A DNA stretch of 64,000 nucleotides. Source: Halomonas sp. H10-9-1 (lineage in GTDB: Bacteria; Pseudomonadota; Gammaproteobacteria; Pseudomonadales; Halomonadaceae). The stretch is taken from positions 2,542,001-2,606,000 of the forward strand of contig NZ_JAMSHO010000001.1 of the NCBI RefSeq assembly GCF_040147005.1. The letters are read 5' to 3'. The stretch's first letter is position 1, and the number at the start of each line of letters is the position of its first letter. Position numbers and translations under genes: made by a program. Below are positions 32,261 to 39,678 of the stretch, one piece after another. A model generated the notes under the pieces. That model did no database searches. It had not been told where the DNA came from and was given only the letters and a program-made list of their open reading frames with translations.

Positions 32261-33022
32261 TCAGGAATTTGTGCTCTGCAGATTGCGCCGAGCCAGTGCG
32301 AACTTGGCCTGCAGCGTGCGCTCGGTGATGCCCATCGCGTTGCCGTGGTGCGCCACCATCGCGCTGATGATGGCTTCCTGCGTCAGGAAGCTGGAATACG
32401 GCATGCCGCTGGGCGACTTGCCCAGCAGTAGCGTCAGTAACCCGCCAACGATGTTCAGGTAGGTCGATTCGCTGCGCGGCCCAGGCGTGCTCGCACGCTC
32501 CGCGTCGGCCGTGTAGGCGGCGTGCGTCTTCAGCAGCGCCTCGTGCTCGGCGCGCAGCGTCTCGTGCACGCCCAAGTGTTCCGCCAGCCGCGCCTTGATC
32601 GCTTCCCGCTCGGCCATCAATGCGCCCACTGTGTCCAGGCTGATCGCCGGGTGAAGCGCACGCTCGATCTCATCGAACAGAAACGCCGGTTTCTCGCCGG
32701 GGTAGTAGTGCGCCATCCAGGCTTTCAGATCGACGTGCCGCACGGTCAGCGACGGGTCGTCCATCGTCAGGCCCTGCGTGTCCCGCGCCAAGCCGTCCTT
32801 GCCATACGGCAGCTCGCCGTGAGCCAGCGCATCGAAGATTCTTTCGGCGTTCAACCGCAGCATCGGCCAGCGCGGAAACTCCGTTGCCTCCGGCAGAGGC
32901 CGCTGTCCCAAGGTCGCCAGGATGCGCTGCTCGAAGCGCAGCAATCCGCTCCAGCGGATTGCCGCCTCGATCGGGCGGTAGTAGGTCTTGGCGCCATCGG
33001 CCAGGCTGCTCGACTTCGGCAT
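32261..33022 (-). CDS. BisR-like ICE regulatory protein (tentative)
   Basis: The 253-residue protein (MPKSSSLADGAKTYYRPIEAAIRWSGLLRFEQRILATLGQRPLPEATEFPRWPMLRLNAERIFDALAHGELPYG...) has no obvious domain by eye. The last part 'SGMPYSSFLTQEAIISAMVAHHGNAMGITERTLQAKFALARRNL' reads like a helix-turn-helix. Its size and place directly upstream of alpA match BisR of ICEclc (about 251 residues), which activates the alpA promoter. The start at 33022 is set by GGAGG eight bases before it; the earlier ATG at 33037 is part of that ribosome site. The gap to alpA is 118 bases. Confidence 0.55.
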   Translation of the reverse strand: MPKSSSLADGAKTYYRPIEAAIRWSGLLRFEQRILATLGQRPLPEATEFPRWPMLRLNAERIFDALAHGELPYGKDGLARDTQGLTMDDPSLTVRHVDLKAWMAHYYPGEKPAFLFDEIERALHPAISLDTVGALMAEREAIKARLAEHLGVHETLRAEHEALLKTHAAYTADAERASTPGPRSESTYLNIVGGLLTLLLGKSPSGMPYSSFLTQEAIISAMVAHHGNAMGITERTLQAKFALARRNLQSTNS

Positions 33023-33553
33023 ATCACGCGCCTCCATTCGTCATCGCACCGAGTCCACACACACGCACCCGCCGTACAGGCGACGTGCGTGGCTGTCCAG
33101 AAATCTCCGGGCGAAACGAGCAAGTGGCGAAGCGGCGAAGACCGTGGCATCGACGATGCCGCCGGTTTCGTTGCGAGATGTGCGTCTTGCCGCGCATGGC
33201 GCCATCACTCACAATTCGCAAGCCGCGAAACATGCTGTCACCAGCATCATTCGCGGGCACCATGCCTGACCCGGATAACCAGGCCAAAGTCTTTGCAGGG
33301 GAAAAGGCCCAGTAAAGCGCGATCAGCTCAACACGCCAGAGCCGATGCGCATACGGCAAGCACTGTTGCGCCGCGCGTCTTCGCTGTGACGCGCCACGAT
33401 GGGCATGCGAGTTTCATCGCAGGATGCCAACCGCAAGCGCGAGCAACGCCTGGATGCAGCGCGCCCGTGCACAACGTCAATGGAAACCCGCTATGACAAA
33501 ACAGGTCTGGCGGTTTGACCAAAATGGAATCGGCCAACCCGCCTGAAACAGCC
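33023..33553. other. Gene-free stretch between the BisR-like gene and lysR1
   Basis: No frame in these 531 bases looks like a real gene, and no strong hairpin or repeat is evident. It should hold the promoter of the BisR-like gene near 33030-33100, which could not be pinpointed. The DNA near 33480-33540 is slightly AT-richer and has a short plus-strand frame starting MTKQVWRF that stops quickly. Confidence 0.4.
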
Positions 33554-34378
33554 TCATGCGAGCCGTTGCGTATCCAACGGCATATGGCCGACACGCTGCG
33601 CACGGTCGATGAAGTGGTGCAGTGGCTCCGACATCGCGCCCTCGGGATGTAGCAGGTAGGTCGTCAGCGCCGCCGAGTCTTCATCCAGCGGCCGGACGAT
33701 CACGTCCGCCTGCCGGCATGCCACCACGTGCGCCTCGGTGGAAAATCCCACGCCATAGCCGGCCGCCACCAGGGCCAGCATCAGCGAGTGGGTCGTCACG
33801 TACTCGGCCACGACCGACGGTGTCTCCACCAGGCGTAGCAGGCGCTCGCATTGCCGGCTGCACTCCGCACACACCTGCGGGTGGCACAGCACCAGCGGGT
33901 CTTGCCACACCGGCATGGCGACCACCCCGGCCTCCATCTCGCCGGCCATCGCAAAGGCCGCGTCGTACAGGTCGTTGCCCAGCCCGCCCACCACCTGCGA
34001 CAGCGGCGCCTCGAACAGCCGGATGCCCACTTCCGGCGCCTCCTCCCGGCACAGCGCGAGCAGCGCCGACAGCCGGGTCCGCCCGACGCCGCCGGCCAAG
34101 GCGATGCGCAGGGTGCCCCGGTGTCCCGCCGCCACCGCCCGCGCCTTGGTCTGGGCTTGCTCAAGGGTCAGCAGCACGCGCCGGGCCTCCTCCAGGAACA
34201 CCTGCCCGGCCGGGGTCAGGCGCACCCCGCGCTCCAGCAGCGTCACGCCCAAGTCCGCCTCCAGTTGGCGGATCGTTCGCGACAGGGGTGACTGCTCCAC
34301 ATGCAGCCTTCGCGCCGCCCGGCCGAAGTGCAACTCCTCGGCCACGGCGATGAAACAGCGAAGATGGCGTAAGTTCAT
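33554..34378 (-). CDS. LysR-family transcriptional regulator (candidate TciR-like)
   Basis: The 274-residue protein begins MNLRHLRCFIAVAEELHFGRAARRLHVEQSPLSRTIRQLEADLGVTLLERGVRLTPAGQVFLEEARRVL, a complete LysR DNA-binding domain (1-65), followed by the effector domain with 'GYGVGFSTEAHVV'. It lies upstream of the BisR-like gene on the same strand. In ICEclc the LysR regulator TciR switches on bisR, so a TciR role is possible. The effector domain contains a CxxC-like run (CHPQVCAECSRQCERLL), which is unusual and could bind metal or respond to redox. The start is the ATG at 34378. Confidence 0.8.
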   Translation of the reverse strand: MNLRHLRCFIAVAEELHFGRAARRLHVEQSPLSRTIRQLEADLGVTLLERGVRLTPAGQVFLEEARRVLLTLEQAQTKARAVAAGHRGTLRIALAGGVGRTRLSALLALCREEAPEVGIRLFEAPLSQVVGGLGNDLYDAAFAMAGEMEAGVVAMPVWQDPLVLCHPQVCAECSRQCERLLRLVETPSVVAEYVTTHSLMLALVAAGYGVGFSTEAHVVACRQADVIVRPLDEDSAALTTYLLHPEGAMSEPLHHFIDRAQRVGHMPLDTQRLA

Positions 34379-34575
34379 GTACTTCCCCCCCAGAAAGTGG
34401 AGTCCATTCCTCTGGCCGTAGGGAACCGCATGAGTGCTTCCCGGTGGCGATGCCGGTCACAGAGGCTTTCCAGTTGCCGCCATCCGGCCTTCAGTCGCTG
34501 GCGAGGCTGCGAGTGTCCAGGCAAGGCCGGGTTATTCCATCGGTGTTGCCATATCACACAAAACCACGGACAATC

Positions 34576-34592
34576 AATAATAGTTCTTATTA
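34576..34592. promoter_or_regulatory. Fur-box-like AT-rich palindrome before the exbD remnant
   Basis: AATAATAGTTCTTATTA resembles a Fur box (runs of A/T around a TTCTTATT core). It stands 42 bases upstream of the exbD-like remains, as expected for an iron-regulated TonB/ExbBD operon. Confidence 0.35.
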
Positions 34593-34617
34593 GCATCTGT
34601 GTCTGAATGGAGTGAAG

Positions 34618-34875
34618 CCGATCAAGCCCGACGTGGCGAACCTGTCCGTCACTACCCACGGCAGCGTGTTCTGGAACGACGAACGCATGGGCGACGAGCA
34701 GCTCGCGCAGCGGCTGCAGGCCTCCGCGCCGCGTCAACCGCAGCCCGAGGACTTCATCCGCGGCGACCGCCTGGTGGATCTACGAGCGCGTCGCCCAGGG
34801 GATGGCGGCTACGCAGAAGTCCGGGGTGTTGGAGCTGGGTTCGTGACCGACCAGGCCACGACCGGGGTGAGCCGA
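34618..34875 (+). pseudogene. exbD: Decayed exbD (biopolymer transport) fragment
   Basis: The translation 'IKPDVANLSVTTHGSVFWNDERMGDEQLAQRLQASAPRQPQPEDFIRGDR' matches the periplasmic part of ExbD (the 'G.VFWND......L..RL......PQPE..IR.D' pattern). After that the homology jumps to the next frame: 'YERVAQGMAATQKSGVLELG', then returns to the first as 'GFVTDQA', so there are two frameshifts, one of them a lost T near 34846. The N-terminal membrane helix is missing, so the gene is both truncated and frameshifted. It is a relic of a TonB-dependent uptake cluster in the ICE cargo. Confidence 0.65.
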
Positions 34876-35287
34876 AAGACACCCCCATGAAACTGCATCG
34901 GCACGCCCGCCCTGACGCCGGCGTGTCGTCGTCGGCTGCACCGATCGCGAACTCCGACACGCGTGAGCGCCTGCGCGCGGTGCTCGACACACCGGCTGAT
35001 TTACCAGCCTTGCGGACGCAGCATCGTCTTCGCGGCCCTGGTTCGCAGGAACGCCTGCGTCATATTGCTTGGCCGCCCGCCCTGGCATGGCAGCAGCAAA
35101 CACTGGCCATCAGCATTCAGTGTCCGGCTGTGTGCGCCGGCCAGCTCCGCGCGTGTCGGCGACGGGCCTGGTCCCGACAGGCATGAGTGCTTCGACGCGA
35201 TGCAATCGAAGGAGGTACTGACGGGATGCGGATGTAGATGCTGGCGCCCGAGATGCCGAACCAGAAGAAGACAAACAGGAGGTGGCC
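34876..35287 (+). other. Stretch without a recognisable gene, downstream of the exbD relic
   Basis: An ATG at 34887 (MKLHRHARPDAGVSSSAAP...) opens a frame of about 100 codons to 35186, but its composition shifts and no family is recognised. It may be the next, also decayed, gene of the lost operon. The last 40 bases are the leader of lysR2. Confidence 0.3.
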
Positions 35288-36196
35288 TTGGATTTCAGAT
35301 TGCTGCGTTACTTCGTCGCAGTTGCGGAAGAACTGCATCTGGCCCGTGCAGCCGAGCGTCTGGGCATCGAGCAGTCGCCTGTGTCGCGTGCGATGCGCGA
35401 CCTGGAAAGCCAGCTTGGCGTGCAGTTGTTCGACCGCAGCACACGCCTGACGCGGCTGACCTGGGCCGGCCAGGTGTTCCTCGGCGAATGCCGGCGCGTG
35501 ATGGCCACCGTGGAGCAGGCAGTCAAGAGCGCCAAGGCGGCGGCACAGGGCTACCAGGGCCATCTGCGCATCGCCATCTGCGACAGCCTGGCGCAGCCCC
35601 GCATCGCCACCCTGCTGGCACGCAGCCGTGAGGAGGAGCCCGAGCTGGAGATTCGCGTCTTCGAGCTGCCGTTCGCGCAGCAGCTCAAGATGCTGCACGA
35701 CGATCTGCTGGACATCGGCTTTGCGTTGTCAAACGCGGTGCATGATGGCCTCGTCGCCGAGCCGGTGTGGACCGACCCGCTGTCGGTGATCGTGCCCGCA
35801 CGCCATCCCTTGCTGGCACACGTGCAGGTGCCGCTGCCCGAAGCCTTGAAGTTTCCGCTGGTTCTGTGCCACCCCGAGGCGGGCTCCGGTTGCCGCCACC
35901 AGATTCAGGCGGTGCTGCAGGACACGAACATGCCGCTCAAGCTGGTGGACGAAGTGACCAGCCTGGGCGTGATGCTGACCCTGGTCGGCGCCGGCTACGG
36001 CATCGGCTTCGCCATCGCCTCGCAGGTGCAGACGCTACAGCGCCCGGACATCTCCATTCGTCCCCTGGCCGGCATCCCACCGATGCTCTCCACCTACCTG
36101 CTGCGCCGCCGGGGCGAACCCTCGGAGCCCATGAGGCGATTCATCGAGCGGGTGAAAGACGGGGCCGCGCCGGTCGATGATGAGCCGGTCCTTTGA
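35288..36196 (+). CDS. LysR-family transcriptional regulator, last gene before the ICE end
   Basis: The 302-residue protein MDFRLLRYFVAVAEELHLARAAERLGIEQSPVSRAMRDLESQLGVQLFDRSTRLTRLTWAGQVFLGECRRVM is a full LysR regulator (helix-turn-helix at about 18-40, effector domain from 90). It resembles lysR1 in both halves, so the two are probably distant paralogues. The TTG at 35288 is taken as start because AGGAGG lies five bases upstream and MDFRxLRYFV is the usual LysR start; the GTG at 35282 overlaps that site. It lies 230 bases from the attachment site. Its targets are unknown. Confidence 0.8.
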   Translation: MDFRLLRYFVAVAEELHLARAAERLGIEQSPVSRAMRDLESQLGVQLFDRSTRLTRLTWAGQVFLGECRRVMATVEQAVKSAKAAAQGYQGHLRIAICDSLAQPRIATLLARSREEEPELEIRVFELPFAQQLKMLHDDLLDIGFALSNAVHDGLVAEPVWTDPLSVIVPARHPLLAHVQVPLPEALKFPLVLCHPEAGSGCRHQIQAVLQDTNMPLKLVDEVTSLGVMLTLVGAGYGIGFAIASQVQTLQRPDISIRPLAGIPPMLSTYLLRRRGEPSEPMRRFIERVKDGAAPVDDEPVL

Positions 36197-36428
36197 GGAC
36201 GCAGCTCGCCTGTCCGTTGCGGCCTGTGGCGTTATGTGCCGGTGGACAGATAGACTTCGGAATGAAATCCGATGCTCTGGCTGTTGATGGATGTGCTTGG
36301 CTCGCTTTGGATCACCCGCAACGGCCTGCGTTGACCAGGCCGAAGACTTGAGTCCACAATCGAGTCCATTCCGTGACGCCTGGATCGGAAAAAACGTTCG
36401 TAATAAACGAGTTAGCGACCGGGTGCTG

Positions 36429-36446
36429 TTCCCTTCACCCGCTCCA
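36429..36446 (+). other. ICE attachment site attR (3' end of tRNA-Gly)
   Basis: TTCCCTTCACCCGCTCCA is the T-arm and acceptor end, with CCA, of a gammaproteobacterial tRNA-Gly (probably the CCC isoacceptor). The rest of a tRNA is absent upstream: there is no T-loop TTCGATT (here gtgctgtt) and no anticodon arm. This is the pattern left at the distal end when an ICE integrates into the 3' end of a tRNA gene. Gene content changes from ICE to chromosome exactly here. Confidence 0.8.
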
Positions 36447-36495
36447 TCTTATTGACCTTCCGTGGCCGTTCCCCCGGGTCACCCTGGTGCGTCCC

Positions 36496-36870
36496 ATGGC
36501 CCTGTTCCTGCTGGTCTTCGCCGTCTGCCTACTGATCTTCGGTGGCATGATCGGCATCCTGCTGCTCTCCGGCACGCCGCGCTTTCGCACCGATCCCGTG
36601 CAACTGCTCAGGCTCTTCGAACAGGCCCTGGAGGGCCGCGTGAACGAGAGCGAATGGAACGCCATCATGGGCTACCCGATCCGCCACGACGACTATCTGG
36701 ACGGCGTGCGCCGCCGCGCCCAACGCCTGATGGATGAGCACGGCAACCACGGCCGCGCTGCTCGCGGCAAGCCGCTGCTGGACGCGACGGGACATGGTGA
36801 GCTCGAGGCGCTGCGCGCCCACCTGGCACGCCGTCAGGCCCTCCAGGAGCGCTCAGGCAGCGAGCAATGA
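36496..36870 (+). CDS. Small single-pass membrane protein of unknown function
   Basis: The 124-residue protein MALFLLVFAVCLLIFGGMIGILLLSGTPRFRTDPVQLLRLFEQALEGRVNESEWNAIMGYPIRHDDYLDGVRRRAQRLMDEHG... has one N-terminal helix (2-26) and a cytoplasmic helical region. It is the first chromosomal gene right of the ICE, 50 bases after attR, so in an ICE-free strain it would follow tRNA-Gly directly. Its promoter may now be supplied by ICE DNA. No clear ribosome site was seen and the family is not recognised. Confidence 0.65.
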   Translation: MALFLLVFAVCLLIFGGMIGILLLSGTPRFRTDPVQLLRLFEQALEGRVNESEWNAIMGYPIRHDDYLDGVRRRAQRLMDEHGNHGRAARGKPLLDATGHGELEALRAHLARRQALQERSGSEQ

Positions 36871-36928
36871 ATCAACCTGCCGCACGGAGTAGGATGCGCT
36901 TTCGCCCGCCCGCCGGAGGGAAGCCACC

Positions 36929-37744
36929 ATGCCTAGCGTGATCCACCAGACGCCCCTCGATACCGCCACCCGCCACCATGCCCACGACTTCCACCAGGTG
37001 GTGATCGGCCTGCGCGGCCGCGCGGAGTTCGAGATCGCGGGGTTGGGCGGCGCCATCTCGGCGCTCTCCGGCTGCATCGTGCCGGCCAACCATGTGCACT
37101 ACTACGCCGGCACCGGCGACAACCGCCAACTGATCCTCGACCTGCCGACCCGATCCGCCGCCCTTACCGGGCCCCAGCACCGGCTCGCCCGCCTGTTCGA
37201 CGCGCCCCGTTTCTTCACCCTGGACGACCCGCTCAAGCGCTACCTGGAGTTCCTGCTGCTGGAACTCGAACACTCGGCCCACGACGACGAGCAGGGCGAG
37301 CGCCTCGCCGCCACCCTGCTAGGCTGCCTGTACGGTCGCCTGGCCCGCAATGAGCCGCCGCCCGCCTCGCGGCTCAACCTGGAGCGGCTCGAGCGCTTCA
37401 TCGAGGCGCATCTTGCCCGCCGGCTGAGCGTCGCCGACCTGGCCCGGGAGGCGTGCCTCAGCGAATCACACTTCCGCGACTGCTTCCGTCGACAGACCGG
37501 CCTCACGCCCTGGCAGTTCGTGCGCCGGCGGCGCCTGGAGGCCGCCCGGCGCCTGCTCGAGGAGAGCCGGCTGCCGTTGGCGGAGATCGCCGCCCTCACC
37601 GGCTTCAGCACCCAAAGCGCTCTTTCCCACGCCTGTCGCGAGGCCTATGGCCAGCCACCGAGCCACCTGCGCGGGCGCCTGGCCGCCACAACCCGATCCA
37701 CCGCCGGCACGCTGCGCCGGGCCGCCTCCCCCGCCACAAATTAA
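36929..37744 (+). CDS. AraC-family transcriptional regulator, probably of the put genes
   Basis: The 271-residue protein has an N-terminal cupin sensor (HHAHDFHQVVIGLRGRAEFEIAG) and a C-terminal AraC double helix-turn-helix ('IEAHLARRLSVADLAREACLSESHFRDCFRRQTGLTPWQFVRRRRLEAARRLLEESRLPLAEIAALTGFSTQSALSHACREAYGQPPSHLR'). It stands just upstream of putP and putA in the same direction, and PutA here lacks its own DNA-binding domain, so this protein is the best candidate for proline-responsive control. A GGAGGGA ribosome site precedes the ATG. Confidence 0.85.
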   Translation: MPSVIHQTPLDTATRHHAHDFHQVVIGLRGRAEFEIAGLGGAISALSGCIVPANHVHYYAGTGDNRQLILDLPTRSAALTGPQHRLARLFDAPRFFTLDDPLKRYLEFLLLELEHSAHDDEQGERLAATLLGCLYGRLARNEPPPASRLNLERLERFIEAHLARRLSVADLAREACLSESHFRDCFRRQTGLTPWQFVRRRRLEAARRLLEESRLPLAEIAALTGFSTQSALSHACREAYGQPPSHLRGRLAATTRSTAGTLRRAASPATN

Positions 37745-38108
37745 GACAAAAGTCTAACAACCTGATGCCGATGCCCGGCAATTACCGTGATTTTCGCAAT
37801 AACTCCCGCGGAATCCATAAGCATCATCGACGCCAAGCACCTACAGTCAGGAGAAGGCCAGGCTGCGACAGCTTCGCCCTCATGGCGCCGGTACAACCGG
37901 ATAGGGGTTCTGGTCCCGAACGCCACACAACCGATTGACATCACAGGAGGCCTCCTCCGGAAAACACCGCCACCAAGCCTCGGGGCATTCGGGCGTGGCG
38001 AGATATCCACACAACAAGGTCAATAAAGCGGTGCCTGGCTGCCGACCCCTCGGCACTGGCACCAATCATTCGGAGCCAAGCTCCACCCTGATGAACTGGA
38101 GAGTTTTC
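37745..38108 (+). promoter_or_regulatory. Leader and promoter region of putP
   Basis: 364 bases without a gene. They hold a short palindrome AGACAAAAGTCT just after the araC-type stop codon, a TTGACA at 37934-37939, and a GGAGGCCTCC palindrome at 37947-37956. Together these are plausible control sites for putP, but no complete promoter could be assigned. Confidence 0.3.
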
Positions 38109-39599
38109 ATGGAAACTGGTGTATGGATCAGCCTGCTGGGCTACTTCGCGCTCATGATCGCCATCGGCGTTTATGCGATGCAGAGAGCCACCTCGTCCTC
38201 CGAGGACTACATGCTCGGGGGACGCGGCCTGAGCCCCAAGGTAGCCGCGTTGTCGGCCGGGGCCTCGGACATGAGCGGTTGGCTGCTGCTGGGGCTGCCC
38301 GGAGCACTGTTCGCCTCGGGCCTCGGCTCGGCCTGGATCGGCATCGGCCTGCTGGTGGGCGCTTTCTTCAACTGGACCCTGGTCGCTCCCCGCCTGCGTG
38401 AGCAGACCGTCCACTACGGCAATGCGATCACCATCCCCGAGTTCCTGGCCAACCGGTTTCCGACCCGGGCCCTGTCATTGCGGACGGTGTCGGCCATCGT
38501 CATCGTCGTATTCTTCGCGGTCTACACCGCCTCTGGCCTGGTGGCGGGAGGCAAGCTGTTCGAAAGCGCCTTCGCCGGGGTATTCGACTTCGGCGGCATG
38601 AGCAACTACACCGCGGGGGTGATCATCACCCTGGGCATCGTGCTGGCCTACACCGTCATCGGCGGCTTCCTGGCCGTCAGCCTGACCGACTTCGTGCAGG
38701 GCTGCATCATGATGCTGGCGCTGGTGATCATGCCAGCGGTGGTGCTCTTCGGCGAGGGCGGTGGCGGCTTCTCCCAGGCTTCCCAGACGCTCAACGAGGT
38801 GGATCCTACCCTGCTGACCTGGACCGAAGGGCTGACCATCGTCGGCTGGCTGTCGGCGGTGACCTGGGGGCTGGGCTACTTCGGCCAGCCGCACATCATC
38901 GTGCGTTTCATGGCCATCCGCAGCCTCAAGGAGGTCCCGGTGGCACGCAACATCGGCATGTCCTGGATGGCTATTTCGCTGATCGGTGCCGTGTCGCTGG
39001 GCATCTTCGGCCGGGCCTATGCCGTGCGCAACGGCATAGACGTCGAGGACCCGGAGACCATCTTCATCATCCTGGCCAACCTGCTGTTCCACCCGCTGAT
39101 CACCGGCTTCCTCTATGCCGCGCTGCTGGCGGCGATCATGAGCACCATCTCCAGCCAGCTGCTGGTTTCCTCATCGTCACTGACCGAGGACTTCTACCGG
39201 CTCTTCCTGCGCAAGCAGGCATCGGACAAGGAGACGGTAGCGATCGGCCGCCTGTGTGTGGTGCTGGTGGGTATCGTCGCCGTGATCATCGCCTCCAACC
39301 CCGATTCCCAGGTGTTGGGCCTGGTCAGCAACGCCTGGGCAGGCTTCGGCTCGGCCTTCGGTCCGCTGATCATCCTCTCGCTGATGTGGCCGCGCACCAA
39401 TGGCGCCGGTGCCATCGCCGGCATGGTGGCAGGTGCCCTCACCGTGATGATCTGGATCTCGCTCGGCTGGAACGGCTCCTTCATGGGCGGGCCCGGCGTT
39501 TACGAGATCATCCCCGGCTTTATCGCGGCCTGGGTGGCCATCATGGTGGTGAGCCTCGCCACCCCCGATGCCGGTGAGTATCAGCATATCGAGCGCTAG
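38109..39599 (+). CDS. putP: Sodium/proline symporter PutP
   Basis: The 496-residue protein belongs to the sodium:solute symporter family, with about 13 membrane helices. It begins METGVWISLLGYFALMIAIGVYAMQRATSSSEDYMLGGRGLSPKVAALSAGASDMSGWLLLGLPGALFASGLG, the region that in PutP carries the Na+ and proline sites. Length is normal for PutP. It imports proline for use as nutrient or osmoprotectant. The ATG at 38109 has GGAGAG seven bases upstream; the in-frame ATG at 38091 does not. putA follows after 79 bases in the same direction. Confidence 0.95.
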   Translation: METGVWISLLGYFALMIAIGVYAMQRATSSSEDYMLGGRGLSPKVAALSAGASDMSGWLLLGLPGALFASGLGSAWIGIGLLVGAFFNWTLVAPRLREQTVHYGNAITIPEFLANRFPTRALSLRTVSAIVIVVFFAVYTASGLVAGGKLFESAFAGVFDFGGMSNYTAGVIITLGIVLAYTVIGGFLAVSLTDFVQGCIMMLALVIMPAVVLFGEGGGGFSQASQTLNEVDPTLLTWTEGLTIVGWLSAVTWGLGYFGQPHIIVRFMAIRSLKEVPVARNIGMSWMAISLIGAVSLGIFGRAYAVRNGIDVEDPETIFIILANLLFHPLITGFLYAALLAAIMSTISSQLLVSSSSLTEDFYRLFLRKQASDKETVAIGRLCVVLVGIVAVIIASNPDSQVLGLVSNAWAGFGSAFGPLIILSLMWPRTNGAGAIAGMVAGALTVMIWISLGWNGSFMGGPGVYEIIPGFIAAWVAIMVVSLATPDAGEYQHIER

Positions 39600-39635
39600 G
39601 TCTGGCCCCAGATGTCGCGCTGAGTCAAACAATGC

Positions 39636-39663
39636 CATGTGGCCCCGCTCGCGGGGCCACATG
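39636..39663 (+). promoter_or_regulatory. Hairpin at the putA ribosome-binding site
   Basis: A perfect 13-bp inverted repeat CATGTGGCCCCGC with a 2-base gap ends one base before the putA AGGAG site. It could end putP transcripts, protect the message, or modulate putA translation. No T run follows. Confidence 0.5.
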
Positions 39664-39678
39664 CAGGAGAGAGCAACC

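Larger units (their letters stand above)
1..36446. mobile_element. Integrative and conjugative element of the PFGI-1/PAGI-2/ICEclc family, distal part
   Basis: The region carries a set and order of genes typical of this ICE family: PilL (TIGR03748 type), an SF2 helicase, DUF3275, DUF3577 (STY4534), DUF3085, topoisomerase III, SSB, DUF3158, PFL_4669 family, LOTUS protein, STY4528, DUF2857, ParB, ParA and AlpA. The right boundary is placed at 36429-36446, an 18-base match to a tRNA-Gly 3' end. Integrase, relaxase, most conjugation genes and the other attachment site must lie left of the window. Cargo seen here is an abortive-infection and NTPase defence block at 2.6-11.4 kb and decayed exbD DNA near the right end. 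Confidence 0.9.

Noticed and set aside
34400..36372. Direct repeat GAGTCCATTCC at 34400-34410 and 36362-36372 as ends of a mobile unit
   Set aside because: Only 11 bases, no transposase between, and flanks do not match; the known ICE end at 36446 explains the region better.
36196..36428. A complete tRNA-Gly gene at the ICE end
   Set aside because: Only the last 18 bases match; no anticodon arm, D-arm or T-loop is present upstream.
36400..36428. Terminator on the minus strand formed by TCGT/ACGA followed by T6 near attR
   Set aside because: The stem is only 4 bp; it is more likely AT-rich recombination-site DNA.
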